Assembly: GCA_012030815.1 (NCBI GenBank)
Contig: JAAUVF010000069.1
Coordinates: 1-5,654 of the forward strand
Length of the DNA stretch: 5,654 nt
Reading direction: 5' to 3'
DNA from: Nanobdellota archaeon
Lineage (GTDB): Archaea; Thermoproteota; Nitrososphaeria; Nitrososphaerales; Nitrosopumilaceae
Below the pieces are notes generated by a model. It was given only the letters and a program-made list of their open reading frames with translations. It made no database searches and was not told the DNA's origin. The position numbers and the translations under genes were made by a program. Below are positions 1-5,654 of the stretch, in pieces. Within the stretch, counting starts at the first letter, position 1, and each line of letters starts with the position of its first letter.

Positions 1-25
1 CCAATTAGGTTCCAAAACATCACTG

Positions 26-1676
26 ATGAAAAACAAAGCAATCATTACTAGTGCTTTACCTTATGCTAATGGAGAGATCCATCTTGGTCATGTTGCATCA
101 ACATATCTACCAGCTGATGTTACCACTAGATTTCTGAAATTAAATGGTGTTGAAGCATACTATGTTTGCGCATCTGATGATTTTGGTACCCCTATTTTAA
201 TACAGTCTGAAAAAGAAGGAAAAACTCCTTCAGAATATGTTGCGTATTGGAATAAACGTGACTATGATGATTTTACATCATTTGGTATTGATTTTGATTT
301 TTTTTACAAAACTAGCTCATCAGAAAACATAGCATTTGTTCAAGATGTATTTAACAAACTAAATACAGCCGGTCACGTTACGAAAAGAAATCATTCAATT
401 TTATTGTAATAACGATAAAAAATTTTTACCTGATAGATATGTCAAGGGAACATGTCCTTATTGTAAAGCACTTGATCAATACTCTGATCTTTGTGAAAGT
501 TGTGGTCGTGTTCCTGAAGAAATATCTGATCCAAAATGTTCTATTTGCGAACAAACTCCGACCAAAGAAAAGACTACTCATTTCTTTTTTAAACTAAAGA
601 ATTTTGGTGATTCATTATACAAATGGTTAGATGAAAATGAAAATCTACAAAAAGATGTAAAAAAATATGTGCAAAACTGGATTAAATCTGGCTTAATTGA
701 TTGGGATATAACCAGAGATATCTCTTGGGGGTACATGTACCACTTGAAGAATACAAAGACAAGGTGTTTTATGGATGGTTTGATAATCACCTAGCCTACA
801 TTTCAACTGCTGTGAAATTTCTTAATGATAAGGGAATAGATGGAAAAGAGTTTTGGAATTCAGCTGACATCTATCATTTTATTGGTAAAGATATTGTTTA
901 TCATCATTATCTTTTCTTGCCTGCAATGCGTTTAGGAATTAGTAGTGAATACAAACTTCCTGATTTTATACCAACAAGGGGGCATCTTACTTTACAATCA
1001 AAAAAAATCTCAAAGAGTAGAAATTGGTACATTGGACTAAAACAATTTTTAGAATACTATCCTGCGGACTATCTTAGATATTATCTAGTTGCGATCAATC
1101 CTTATTCGCAAGATGATTTGAATTTTGATTGGAATGAATTCACTAATCGCATTAATTCTGAATTAATTGGAAATCTTGGAAATTTTGTTAATCGTGCATT
1201 GGGATTTACAAAAAAAGCATTTGATGGTGTAATTCCTGAAACTGAAAAGTATGATGATAAAGACATTGAAGCTGAAAATAAAATAAAAAATCTTTCAATA
1301 GAACTAGGAACTTTAATGGAACAAAATCACCTTGATAGAGCACTAAAAAAATCATGGAATTTTCATCGTTTTTAATCAATACTTTCAACATAAAGAACCA
1401 TGGAAGAAAGCACCTGGAACTACAAACTGTGTATTTTTATCAGTAAACGCTGCACGTAGTATGGCCATCGCATTATTTCCTTTCATTCCTGAATCTTCTC
1501 ACAAGATTTGGGAACAAATTGGATTAGATGGCAAAGTTAATGACAACAAATGGAGTTCCATCTCTGATATTGTTATACCATCTGGACATGTTTTAGGTAA
1601 TGTATCTCCATTGTTTGTAAAAGTTGAAGATGAAGATATTACAAAATACAAAAAACAGCTAGGACCATCAGAATGA
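26..1676 (+). CDS. metG: methionyl-tRNA synthetase, reading frame broken by four homopolymer indels
   Basis: Cytoplasmic class I synthetase that charges tRNA(Met) with methionine using ATP. Repairing four single-base indels gives one 550-residue protein: an extra A in 383-386, a missing G in 727-731, a missing A in 1345-1351 and a missing T in 1369-1373. Repaired features in order are the HLGH nucleotide-binding motif (residues 19-22), a double zinc knuckle of archaeal type (Cys143/146, 156/159, 171/174), the KISKS loop (327-331) and the anticodon-binding helix region containing NQYFQHKEPW. It ends without the EMAPII-like C-terminal domain found in some MetRS. The start at 26 is favoured because the conserved N-terminus begins there, although the frame is open to the window edge. 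The stop overlaps the next gene by ATGA. The indels look like sequencing errors because all motifs are intact, but as written the gene is not translatable in one frame. Identity is near certain. Confidence 0.94.
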
Positions 1677-2429
1677 AAAAAATCATACCTCGAATATCTA
1701 CAAGGGGATACTATGATCTGATGAATGGCAAAACCCTCAAAAATAATTCATATTTTTTATTACCCAAAAAAAGATTTTGAAAAATTCATTGATTCAAAAG
1801 AACTTGTTATAATGATTCATGGGTTGCGAAATGATAGATCTGGTGCTATTGCAAAAACTGTTCTGGCAAAAAATAGACTATCAAAACTAGGATATCGCTA
1901 TCCTGTAGTTGGATTTAGCTATGATTCTAACACTACTGGGGCGCATCTACTAAAACATGCTAAACGTGCACTCTCAACGGGTCAGATAATTGCACAAAAA
2001 AATGGTCGTAATCTGGCTTTATTTATTCAAAATTTCAAATCAGCTAGCCCTAACACAAAGATTCGTCTTATGGGACATTCTTTAGGCTCCCAGGTAATTC
2101 TTAGCACTGTTGAACATCTAGCAAAAAACAGTCAAAACTATGGAATTATTGAGAGTGTGTATTTTTTTGGCGCATCAATTACAAGTAATATACCATCATC
2201 AAAAAAATATGGTAAACTACTTGATAGAGTAATTCAAAGTAAAATTGTAAATTATTTTAGTCCGACTGATGAGGTTCTGAACTGGGCAAACAAAGAAAAA
2301 TTTGTTCAAGGTCCTTTGGGATTAATTGGGTCTGTTGGTAAGACTATTTCTAAATATCAACAAAAATCTGTCAAGCCTAAAAATCATAGATTTGCAAGTT
2401 ATGCTGCTGTTCTGATGTCTTTTCCTTAG
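1673..2429 (+). CDS. alpha/beta-hydrolase fold protein, N-terminal frameshift
   Basis: Probable serine hydrolase of unknown substrate with no signal peptide, so presumably cytoplasmic. From the M at 1725 it shows an oxyanion-type HG (residues 32-33), the nucleophile elbow GHSLG with Ser119, Asp182 in SPTDEV and His221 in KNHRF, in the Ser-Asp-His order of the fold. The uninterrupted frame runs only from 1725 (234 residues) and has a TGA just before that ATG. A better start is the ATG at 1673, overlapping the metG stop as ATGA: it reads MKKIIPRISTRGYYDLMNGK and onward, and joins the main frame if one T is removed from the six-T run 1753-1758. This gives 251 residues and replaces the unlikely start MAKPSK. 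The overlap suggests translational coupling to metG. It resembles uncharacterised archaeal hydrolases; esterase, lipase or peptidase activity cannot be told apart from sequence alone. Confidence 0.85.
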
Positions 2430-2450
2430 CTTTACTCTAGTATGATTCAT

Positions 2451-2470
2451 CAGTTTTCTTTTTATATTTC
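2451..2470 (+). terminator. T-rich tract after the metG-hydrolase pair
   Basis: The stretch just after the hydrolase stop codon has T runs of four and seven bases separated by a single C. Archaeal RNA polymerase commonly terminates at such U-rich stretches without a hairpin, so this is a plausible end for the metG-hydrolase transcript. No strong hairpin precedes it. The call rests on base composition and position only. Confidence 0.4.
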
Positions 2471-2526
2471 AAAACAGATTGTTTGATTAGACTAAACATG
2501 ACCCAATATCATAAACTAATTTTATA

Positions 2527-2552
2527 TCATTTGAACGTGATTGATCAAATGA
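2527..2552. repeat. 8-bp inverted repeat in the gap after the hydrolase
   Basis: TCATTTGA (2527-2534) and TCAAATGA (2545-2552) are perfectly complementary around a 10-base loop. No T-run follows, so it is not an obvious terminator. It lies inside a 30-codon open frame (2498-2590) that I do not call as a gene. Apart from this and the T-tract at 2451-2470, I see nothing recognisable in 2430-2709: no tRNA and no convincing C/D-box RNA. Confidence 0.35.
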
Positions 2553-2709
2553 CTGATGACTCTGAAGATTTATCTGAATATTCATGTTGAATACTTTTTT
2601 CGTAAATATGTGATTAAACTTATTTCAAAATTAGTATTTAATACAATTAGTTAAATCCAAATTTAATCAAAGGTTTTAATCTAAAATATTTTATGATGTT
2701 TGAAGTTGC

Positions 2710-2874
2710 ATGGAATCTCTTCGAACAAAGAAAAAACTCACGATTTCCTTGGGAATTGTTGTAGTTATGATGGCAGCCTGTTCTACAAGGATGTCGCCTA
2801 AAATAACTATGATGGTTACAAATTCAAAAGTATTCCCTACAAATAATGTGCCATTCCCGGAAACAACGACGTAA
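2710..2874 (+). CDS. putative small exported or lipoprotein-like protein
   Basis: A 54-residue frame beginning MESLRTKKKL. Residues 5-9 are basic (R, T, K, K, K), residues 10-23 form a hydrophobic segment, and MAAC (21-24) resembles a lipobox with Cys24 as possible lipid-anchored residue, as expected for a signal peptide or single membrane anchor. After that comes a short Pro/Thr-rich tail ending PFPETTT. There is an in-frame TGA three codons upstream, so ATG 2710 is the first available ATG. The mature part is very short, and one extra base near 2871 would extend the frame by VNLHSV to a TGA at 2889-2891, just before a strong hairpin. Given the indels elsewhere, the true C-terminus may differ. 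An antisense open frame over 2691-2927 exists but has no comparable features. I do not recognise the family. Confidence 0.45.
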   Translation: MESLRTKKKLTISLGIVVVMMAACSTRMSPKITMMVTNSKVFPTNNVPFPETTT

Positions 2875-2895
2875 ACTTGCATTCTGTGTGACCAC

Positions 2896-2941
2896 ACCTG
2901 TATGATCGAAATTCCCCTTTTGATCATACGGGTTATTTTTT
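2896..2941 (+). terminator. strong hairpin followed by T-tract
   Basis: Bases 2896-2911 pair with 2918-2933 to form a 16-bp stem with two G:T wobbles and no bulges, closed by the six-base loop TTCCCC. A run of six T follows at 2936-2941 and a longer T-rich stretch at 2947-2962. It sits 22 bases after the small gene ending at 2874, so it can end that transcript and shield the next gene. A stem this regular is unusual in this AT-rich window, and it could instead be an RNA stability or repeat element. The rest of the gap (2942-3030) holds only the T-rich stretch and a few short GATT/AATC repeats. Confidence 0.6.
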
Positions 2942-3033
2942 AGTGATTTCTTTTTTATTTTTCTTCAATTTTATTCATATGAGATAGTTGGCAATCGATC
3001 ATTGATTGATTTCTTAATCATTATCATGCTCAC

Positions 3034-3044
3034 GATTATAATTT
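3034..3044 (+). promoter_or_regulatory. candidate TATA box for the SelB/EF-Tu-like gene
   Basis: GATTATAATTT resembles an archaeal TATA element. Transcription starting about 25 bases downstream would begin near 3063-3070 and leave a leader of roughly 15-20 bases before ATG 3084. This placement also argues against the in-frame GTG at 3045 as the start, since that codon would lie upstream of the predicted transcript. No clear BRE was identified. Confidence 0.4.
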
Positions 3045-3083
3045 GTGTTTAGATTCATAAGCCTGATTTCTTATTTGGAAATA

Positions 3084-4004
3084 ATGGTCAAATCCATAAA
3101 TTTTGTAGTCTTGGGAAAACAAGATATCGCAACAGAATTTGGTAAAAAAGGAACTGTAACTGATCTTTCTCTCTATGATCGAAAAGAATCGGATATAATC
3201 AAAACCTGGGTAACTCCTAGTGGTTTTCCTGATAAGATACAACCTCTTTTACAAGCCATTAATCTGGCAGAATTTGTTATTTTTCATGTTGATAAACTCG
3301 ATAAATTTACTGGAGAGCAAATAATCGCACTTGATACACTAAAAAAGACTCAAGGAATTTTATCGCATACTTTTGAAGTTGATGAATCAAAATTAAATTT
3401 GATGATAAAAGGTACAGTTGTTGAAAAATATATCAAAGTTGGGTATGACAAACTAAAAGAAGAGATGGATAAAATTCAACCAATTTCAAATTCTGACCCT
3501 CCAAGAATGGCAGTCGATCATTGCTTTGATGTCAAAGGAGTTGGAACTGTAATTCTTGGTAAAGTAACTTGTGGAGTAATAAAACAATATGATAATCTCA
3601 AATTATATCCTGCAGGAATAGATGTGATGGTAAAATCAATTCAAATGCATGATGATCCTGTATCTGAATCAATTTGTCCTGCAAGAGTTGGTCTTGCAGT
3701 AAAGGGAGCAAAACCTGATGATGTAGGACGTGGTGATATAATTGCCAAAGAAGGCACAGTTGTTGTTAAATCTGAAATTGAGCTTGATTTTACAAAGAGT
3801 CCATTTTATAAAACCGACATCGCTGAAAATCAAGGTTGTCTAGTTAGTGTTGGTCTTCAAATTAAGGCAGCAAAGTTTTCATCTATCTCTCCTCTAAAAC
3901 TAACATTTGAAAAACCAATAGTGTACAATCCTGGTGATATTGCAGTTATTCTAAAACCTGAATCTACTACCATTAGAATTCTTGGTAGCGGTCCAATCAA
4001 ATAG
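3084..4004 (+). CDS. SelB/EF-Tu-like protein with degenerate GTPase domain
   Basis: 306 residues related to translational GTPases of the EF-Tu/SelB group. Residues 1-125 align in layout with a G domain, but the P-loop GxxxxGK[ST] is replaced by a GKQDIATEFGKKGT stretch, the DxPGH region survives only as TPSGFPDK (44-51), and there is no NKxD where SHTFEVD (94-100) lies, so GTP binding looks lost. Domain 2 is well preserved (about 143-226: KGVGTVILGKVTCG, the SIQMH segment and the RGDII end), and a domain-3-like barrel follows (about 230-303). ATG 3084 is preferred over the in-frame GTG at 3045 because the conserved strand VKSINFVVLG starts there, GGA lies 5 bases before it, and the upstream 13 codons cover the promoter. 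It may bind tRNA or the ribosome, but the role is unknown. It is not a functional SelB. nadM follows after 35 bases. Confidence 0.85.
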   Translation: MVKSINFVVLGKQDIATEFGKKGTVTDLSLYDRKESDIIKTWVTPSGFPDKIQPLLQAINLAEFVIFHVDKLDKFTGEQIIALDTLKKTQGILSHTFEVDESKLNLMIKGTVVEKYIKVGYDKLKEEMDKIQPISNSDPPRMAVDHCFDVKGVGTVILGKVTCGVIKQYDNLKLYPAGIDVMVKSIQMHDDPVSESICPARVGLAVKGAKPDDVGRGDIIAKEGTVVVKSEIELDFTKSPFYKTDIAENQGCLVSVGLQIKAAKFSSISPLKLTFEKPIVYNPGDIAVILKPESTTIRILGSGPIK

Positions 4005-4009
4005 ACTAA

Positions 4010-4020
4010 TTTAATTAAAT
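4010..4020 (+). promoter_or_regulatory. possible TATA element for nadM
   Basis: TTTAATTAAAT lies about 25 bases before ATG 4040, the spacing expected for a leaderless archaeal transcript. The 35-base gap has no other signal and no Shine-Dalgarno-like sequence, which fits leaderless initiation. In AT-rich DNA such matches arise by chance, so read-through from the upstream gene remains equally possible. Confidence 0.3.
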
Positions 4021-4039
4021 CAAAATTTAACAATATTTT

Positions 4040-4528
4040 ATGCGAGGATTAATGATGGGTAGGTTTCAGCCTTTCCATTTAGGTCATTTGGATTTGGTAA
4101 AACAAATTCTTGAACAATGTGATGATGTAATTATTGCAGTAACTAGTTCTCAATTCAATTATTTAGAAAAAGATCCTTTTACTGCAGGTGAGAGAATCGA
4201 AATGATACATGACTCAATAAAAGAATCTGGTATTGATTTATCTAAATGTTTTATTGTTGCAATTGAAAACCAATTCAATATAGCAACATGGTCCTCTTTT
4301 CTAAAATCTGCATTACCTCACTTTGATAAAGTGTATAGTGGAAATGACTATGTCAAAATGTTACTTGCAGATTCGTCAATTGATGTTATATCTCCAAAAT
4401 TTATAGATAGACCGCAATATAATGCAACACATATCCGTCAAATGATAATGTCTGATGATAATTGGCAGATCCTTGTTCCAAAAGCAGTTTCTACATTTTT
4501 AGAAAAAATTAATGGCAAAAAAGACTAG
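4040..4528 (+). CDS. nadM: nicotinamide-nucleotide adenylyltransferase (archaeal NadM type)
   Basis: Transfers AMP from ATP to nicotinamide mononucleotide to make NAD+, the last step of NAD synthesis, in the cytoplasm. The 162 residues cover the whole family, which usually has about 165-180. The N-terminal GRFQPFHLGH (7-16) contains the HxGH nucleotide-binding motif (13-16) of the nucleotidyltransferase fold. DPFTAGERIEMI (45-56) carries the conserved Arg52, VYSGN (98-102) matches the family, and NATHIRQMI (128-136) is the C-terminal nucleotide-binding motif, with Arg133. These line up with what I recall of the Methanothermobacter enzyme, which begins MRGLLVGRMQPFH, and this supports ATG 4040 over the ATGs at 4052 and 4055. 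The frame is intact. It sits 35 bases after the SelB/EF-Tu-like gene and 40 before a zinc-ribbon gene, so a shared transcript is possible. Confidence 0.95.
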   Translation: MRGLMMGRFQPFHLGHLDLVKQILEQCDDVIIAVTSSQFNYLEKDPFTAGERIEMIHDSIKESGIDLSKCFIVAIENQFNIATWSSFLKSALPHFDKVYSGNDYVKMLLADSSIDVISPKFIDRPQYNATHIRQMIMSDDNWQILVPKAVSTFLEKINGKKD

Positions 4529-4530
4529 AA

Positions 4531-4539
4531 GTTATATCT
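4531..4539 (+). promoter_or_regulatory. possible TATA element for the zinc-ribbon gene
   Basis: GTTATATCT just after the nadM stop codon lies about 30 bases upstream of ATG 4569. This would give a leader of only a few bases, so the small gene could have its own promoter. The match is short and supported by position only. Confidence 0.3.
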
Positions 4540-4568
4540 AAATCTGATACAAAACCTACTGAACATTA

Positions 4569-4697
4569 ATGGAACCAATACGTGCATGTCCAATTTGCCC
4601 CAACTGCGGCTCAAAGAGGTTTCAACGACTACCTGGCACAAGGGTCACAGTAAAATGTCGTGGATGTGACAAAATTATTGAATCTGAAATTCTATAG
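4569..4697 (+). CDS. 42-residue zinc-ribbon protein
   Basis: A short protein with Cys7-x2-Cys10-x2-Cys13 near the N-terminus and Cys30-x2-Cys33 after a central strand (VTVKC), the layout of a small rubredoxin- or TFIIS-like zinc ribbon; Cys10/Cys13 with Cys30/Cys33 is the likely zinc site and Cys7 may be extra. Basic residues lie between the knuckles (KRFQR, RVTVK), which would suit nucleic-acid or protein binding, but this is inference. Such tiny zinc ribbons are common in archaea and mostly uncharacterised. The clean start, the knuckle spacing and the position after nadM support a real gene. It converges with a small gene on the other strand, 43 bases away; that gap has a weak AAAAT/ATTTT inverted repeat at 4720-4732 that might serve as a terminator for both. 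Confidence 0.75.
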   Translation: MEPIRACPICPNCGSKRFQRLPGTRVTVKCRGCDKIIESEIL

Positions 4698-4740
4698 TTA
4701 GTGTTATTGGACTTGTATCAAAATATCATTTTATAACGAC

Positions 4741-4833
4741 TTACGAAAAATCATCTTTACAATCTTCACATGGACAATGCCAATGACAGGCTAGATTCTG
4801 GCGTTGTTTTAATGCCTTTTTTTTCTGTGCCAT
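4741..4833 (-). CDS. 30-residue Cys/His-rich protein
   Basis: Read on the minus strand from ATG at 4833 to TAA at 4743-4741. The first 12 residues are very basic (MAQKKKALKQRQ), then CHWHCPCEDC (16-25) packs Cys16, Cys20, Cys22, Cys25 with His17 and His19, followed by an acidic end KDDFS. The dense Cys/His cluster suggests metal binding, most likely zinc, and the lysine-rich head suggests contact with nucleic acid or the ribosome; both are inference. I do not recognise the family. The charge partition and motif are unlikely by chance, but at 30 codons the gene needs conservation support. It is convergent with the zinc-ribbon gene and divergent from ilvC, so the 145-base region 4834-4978 must carry both promoters. 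A run of eight T on the plus strand (A in the gene) is a possible indel site. Confidence 0.6.
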   Translation of the reverse strand: MAQKKKALKQRQNLACHWHCPCEDCKDDFS

Positions 4834-4851
4834 GATTTAGTTTCTTGCTTA

Positions 4852-4872
4852 ATGGTATTATTGTATTACCAT
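4852..4872. repeat. inverted repeat between the divergent small gene and ilvC
   Basis: ATGGTA (4852-4857) and TACCAT (4867-4872) form a 6-bp inverted repeat around a nine-base AT-rich centre. It lies 18 bases upstream of the minus-strand start at 4833 and about 105 bases upstream of ilvC. This is a plausible place for an operator or part of the minus-strand promoter. No regulator is identified, and a match this size can be chance. Confidence 0.3.
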
Positions 4873-4910
4873 GCCGATTTTCTAAAAAATCAACTACAAA
4901 TCAGCAAATC

Positions 4911-4958
4911 TTTTATTTTTAATATAATAAAAACATGATTCGCTTTTAGTTAATATTT
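4911..4958 (+). promoter_or_regulatory. ilvC promoter region, two candidate TATA elements
   Basis: Two AT-rich elements could serve ilvC. TTTTTAATATAATAAA (4916-4931) would place the start of transcription near 4945-4955, leaving a leader of about 25-35 bases. TTAATATTT (4950-4958), centred about 25 bases before ATG 4979, would give a leaderless transcript. The second spacing fits the leaderless style common in archaea; the first is a better TATA match. No Shine-Dalgarno sequence precedes the ATG. Confidence 0.45.
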
Positions 4959-4978
4959 GCATTATTTTGAGTAAATAT

Positions 4979-5654
4979 ATGGCAAAAACATGGAAAGATA
5001 ACGACATCAGTTTAGATCCGCTAAAAAATCAGACAATAGCAGTCATCGGTTATGGTATTCAAGGTGATGCTCAAGCCAATAATATGAAAGATTCTGGTCT
5101 TAATGTAATAGTCGGTCTTAAGAAAGGCGGGAGTAGTTGGAAAAAAGCTGAATCTGATGGTCACACAGTAATGTCTGTATCTGATGCATGTAAAAAAGCC
5201 GATATTATTCACGTCTTACTTCCTGATATGATTCAATCACAAGTTTACAAAGATGAAATTGGACCTAATCTCTCTAAAGGTAAAGCATTATCATTTTCAC
5301 ATGCAGCTGCAATTCATTGGAAATGGATTGATGCTCCAAAAGATGTTGATATTATTATGGTTGCACCAAAAGGACCTGGCTCCAAAGTACGAGAAACATA
5401 TCTTGAAAACTTTGGTACTCCATCAATTGTTGCAGTACATCAGGATTCTACTGGAAAAGCTTGGGATAGAACACTGGGAATTGCAAAAGCAATTAGAATA
5501 GTGTTGCGGGATGGAATAGAATATTTCCGGAACCTGTCTTCGCAAGCAGAAAAGATTGCATATATGGGGCAGTGTTATGTTACAGGAACCAAAGAATTTT
5601 CTGAAGATAAAGATGTCGAACTAGAGTGTAGAAGAATCGCACAATTACTCTATG
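4979..5654 (+). CDS. ilvC: ketol-acid reductoisomerase, 3' end missing and last 160 bases divergent
   Basis: Isomerises and reduces 2-acetolactate or 2-aceto-2-hydroxybutyrate with NAD(P)H and Mg2+ in valine, isoleucine and leucine synthesis. Residues 1-172 are a clear class I N-terminal domain: GYGIQG (24-29) is the Rossmann loop, GLKKGGSSWKKA (46-57) with Ser52/Ser53 is the cofactor-specificity loop and suggests NADPH, LLPDMIQ (80-86) follows, FSHAAAIHW (106-114) contains catalytic His108, and VAPKGPGSKVRETY (128-141) is typical. HQDSTGKAWDRTLGIAKAI (154-172) is the expected lead into the helical knotted domain. After residue 172 (base 5494), the expected ARAG and metal-binding FKEE...ETD.FGEQ motifs are absent; 53 further in-frame codons encode unrelated-looking sequence to the window end. 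The start ATG 4979 gives the conserved N-terminus. Identity of the first part is certain; the tail may be foreign. Confidence 0.93.
   Translation, partial: MAKTWKDNDISLDPLKNQTIAVIGYGIQGDAQANNMKDSGLNVIVGLKKGGSSWKKAESDGHTVMSVSDACKKADIIHVLLPDMIQSQVYKDEIGPNLSKGKALSFSHAAAIHWKWIDAPKDVDIIMVAPKGPGSKVRETYLENFGTPSIVAVHQDSTGKAWDRTLGIAKAIRIVLRDGIEYFRNLSSQAEKIAYMGQCYVTGTKEFSEDKDVELECRRIAQLLY

Noticed and set aside
1..51. End of an upstream gene overlapping metG (frame ending TAG 49-51)
   Set aside because: Only 16 codons are visible with no recognisable motif, and the metG frame itself is also open to the edge, so the upstream gene cannot be assigned.
383..413. Programmed ribosomal frameshifting in metG
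   Set aside because: Four shifts of differing direction in one housekeeping gene, without slippery-site plus structure signals, fit homopolymer error much better.
2537..2577. Possible archaeal C/D-box small RNA
   Set aside because: CTGATGA and CTGA strings are present, but boxes C, D', C' and D overlap or lack the required spacing, and no terminal stem was found.
2498..2590. 30-codon open frame starting MTQYHKLILY on the plus strand
   Set aside because: No motif, no clear promoter spacing or ribosome-binding site, and it contains the 8-bp hairpin; a frame this short is expected by chance.
2716..2727. TTCGAAC resembling a tRNA T-loop
   Set aside because: No acceptor, D or anticodon stem can be built around it; it lies within the small exported-protein frame.
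2691..2927. Minus-strand 78-codon frame over the small exported-protein gene
   Set aside because: It begins inside the strong hairpin, shows no domain, and the plus strand offers a better signal-like protein.
3045..3083. Upstream GTG start for the SelB/EF-Tu-like protein
   Set aside because: The extra 13 residues show no family similarity that I recognise and would overlap the likely TATA box and transcription start.

Overview
The window looks like part of the chromosome of an ammonia-oxidising archaeon of the Nitrososphaerota (Thaumarchaeota), probably a Nitrosopumilus-type marine relative. The DNA is AT-rich. The methionyl-tRNA synthetase carries the archaeal double zinc knuckle, the NMN adenylyltransferase is the small archaeal NadM type, and there is an archaeal SelB/EF-Tu-like protein with a degenerate GTPase domain. 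Likely promoters are TATA-type, several of them close enough to the start codon for leaderless or short-leader transcripts. The lineage is inferred from protein recall, not from a search.

Layout. Bases 26-1676 encode methionyl-tRNA synthetase (metG), interrupted by four single-base indels, each in a homopolymer run. Its stop overlaps (ATGA) the start of a serine alpha/beta hydrolase (1673-2429), which has a fifth homopolymer indel near its N-terminus; the apparent start at 1725 is therefore probably false. Bases 2430-3083 hold a small hairpin, a putative small exported or lipoprotein-like gene (2710-2874), a strong 16-bp hairpin followed by T-tracts, and a promoter. Then come the SelB/EF-Tu-like protein (3084-4004), nadM (4040-4528) and a 42-residue zinc-ribbon protein (4569-4697), all on the + strand with gaps of 35-40 bases. 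A 30-residue Cys/His-rich protein lies on the - strand (4741-4833), convergent with the zinc-ribbon gene and divergent from ilvC (ketol-acid reductoisomerase), which starts at 4979 and runs off the window.

How the genes fit together. These are housekeeping functions: tRNA charging, NAD synthesis, branched-chain amino acid synthesis and a translation-factor relative of unknown role. The metG-hydrolase overlap suggests translational coupling. I see no mobile element, CRISPR array, rRNA or tRNA, and no convincing new multigene system.

Most worth checking are the five homopolymer indels (more like sequencing error than gene decay), the abrupt loss of ketol-acid reductoisomerase similarity after base 5494 (possible chimeric end), the pseudo-GTPase SelB-like protein, and the two very short cysteine-rich proteins.
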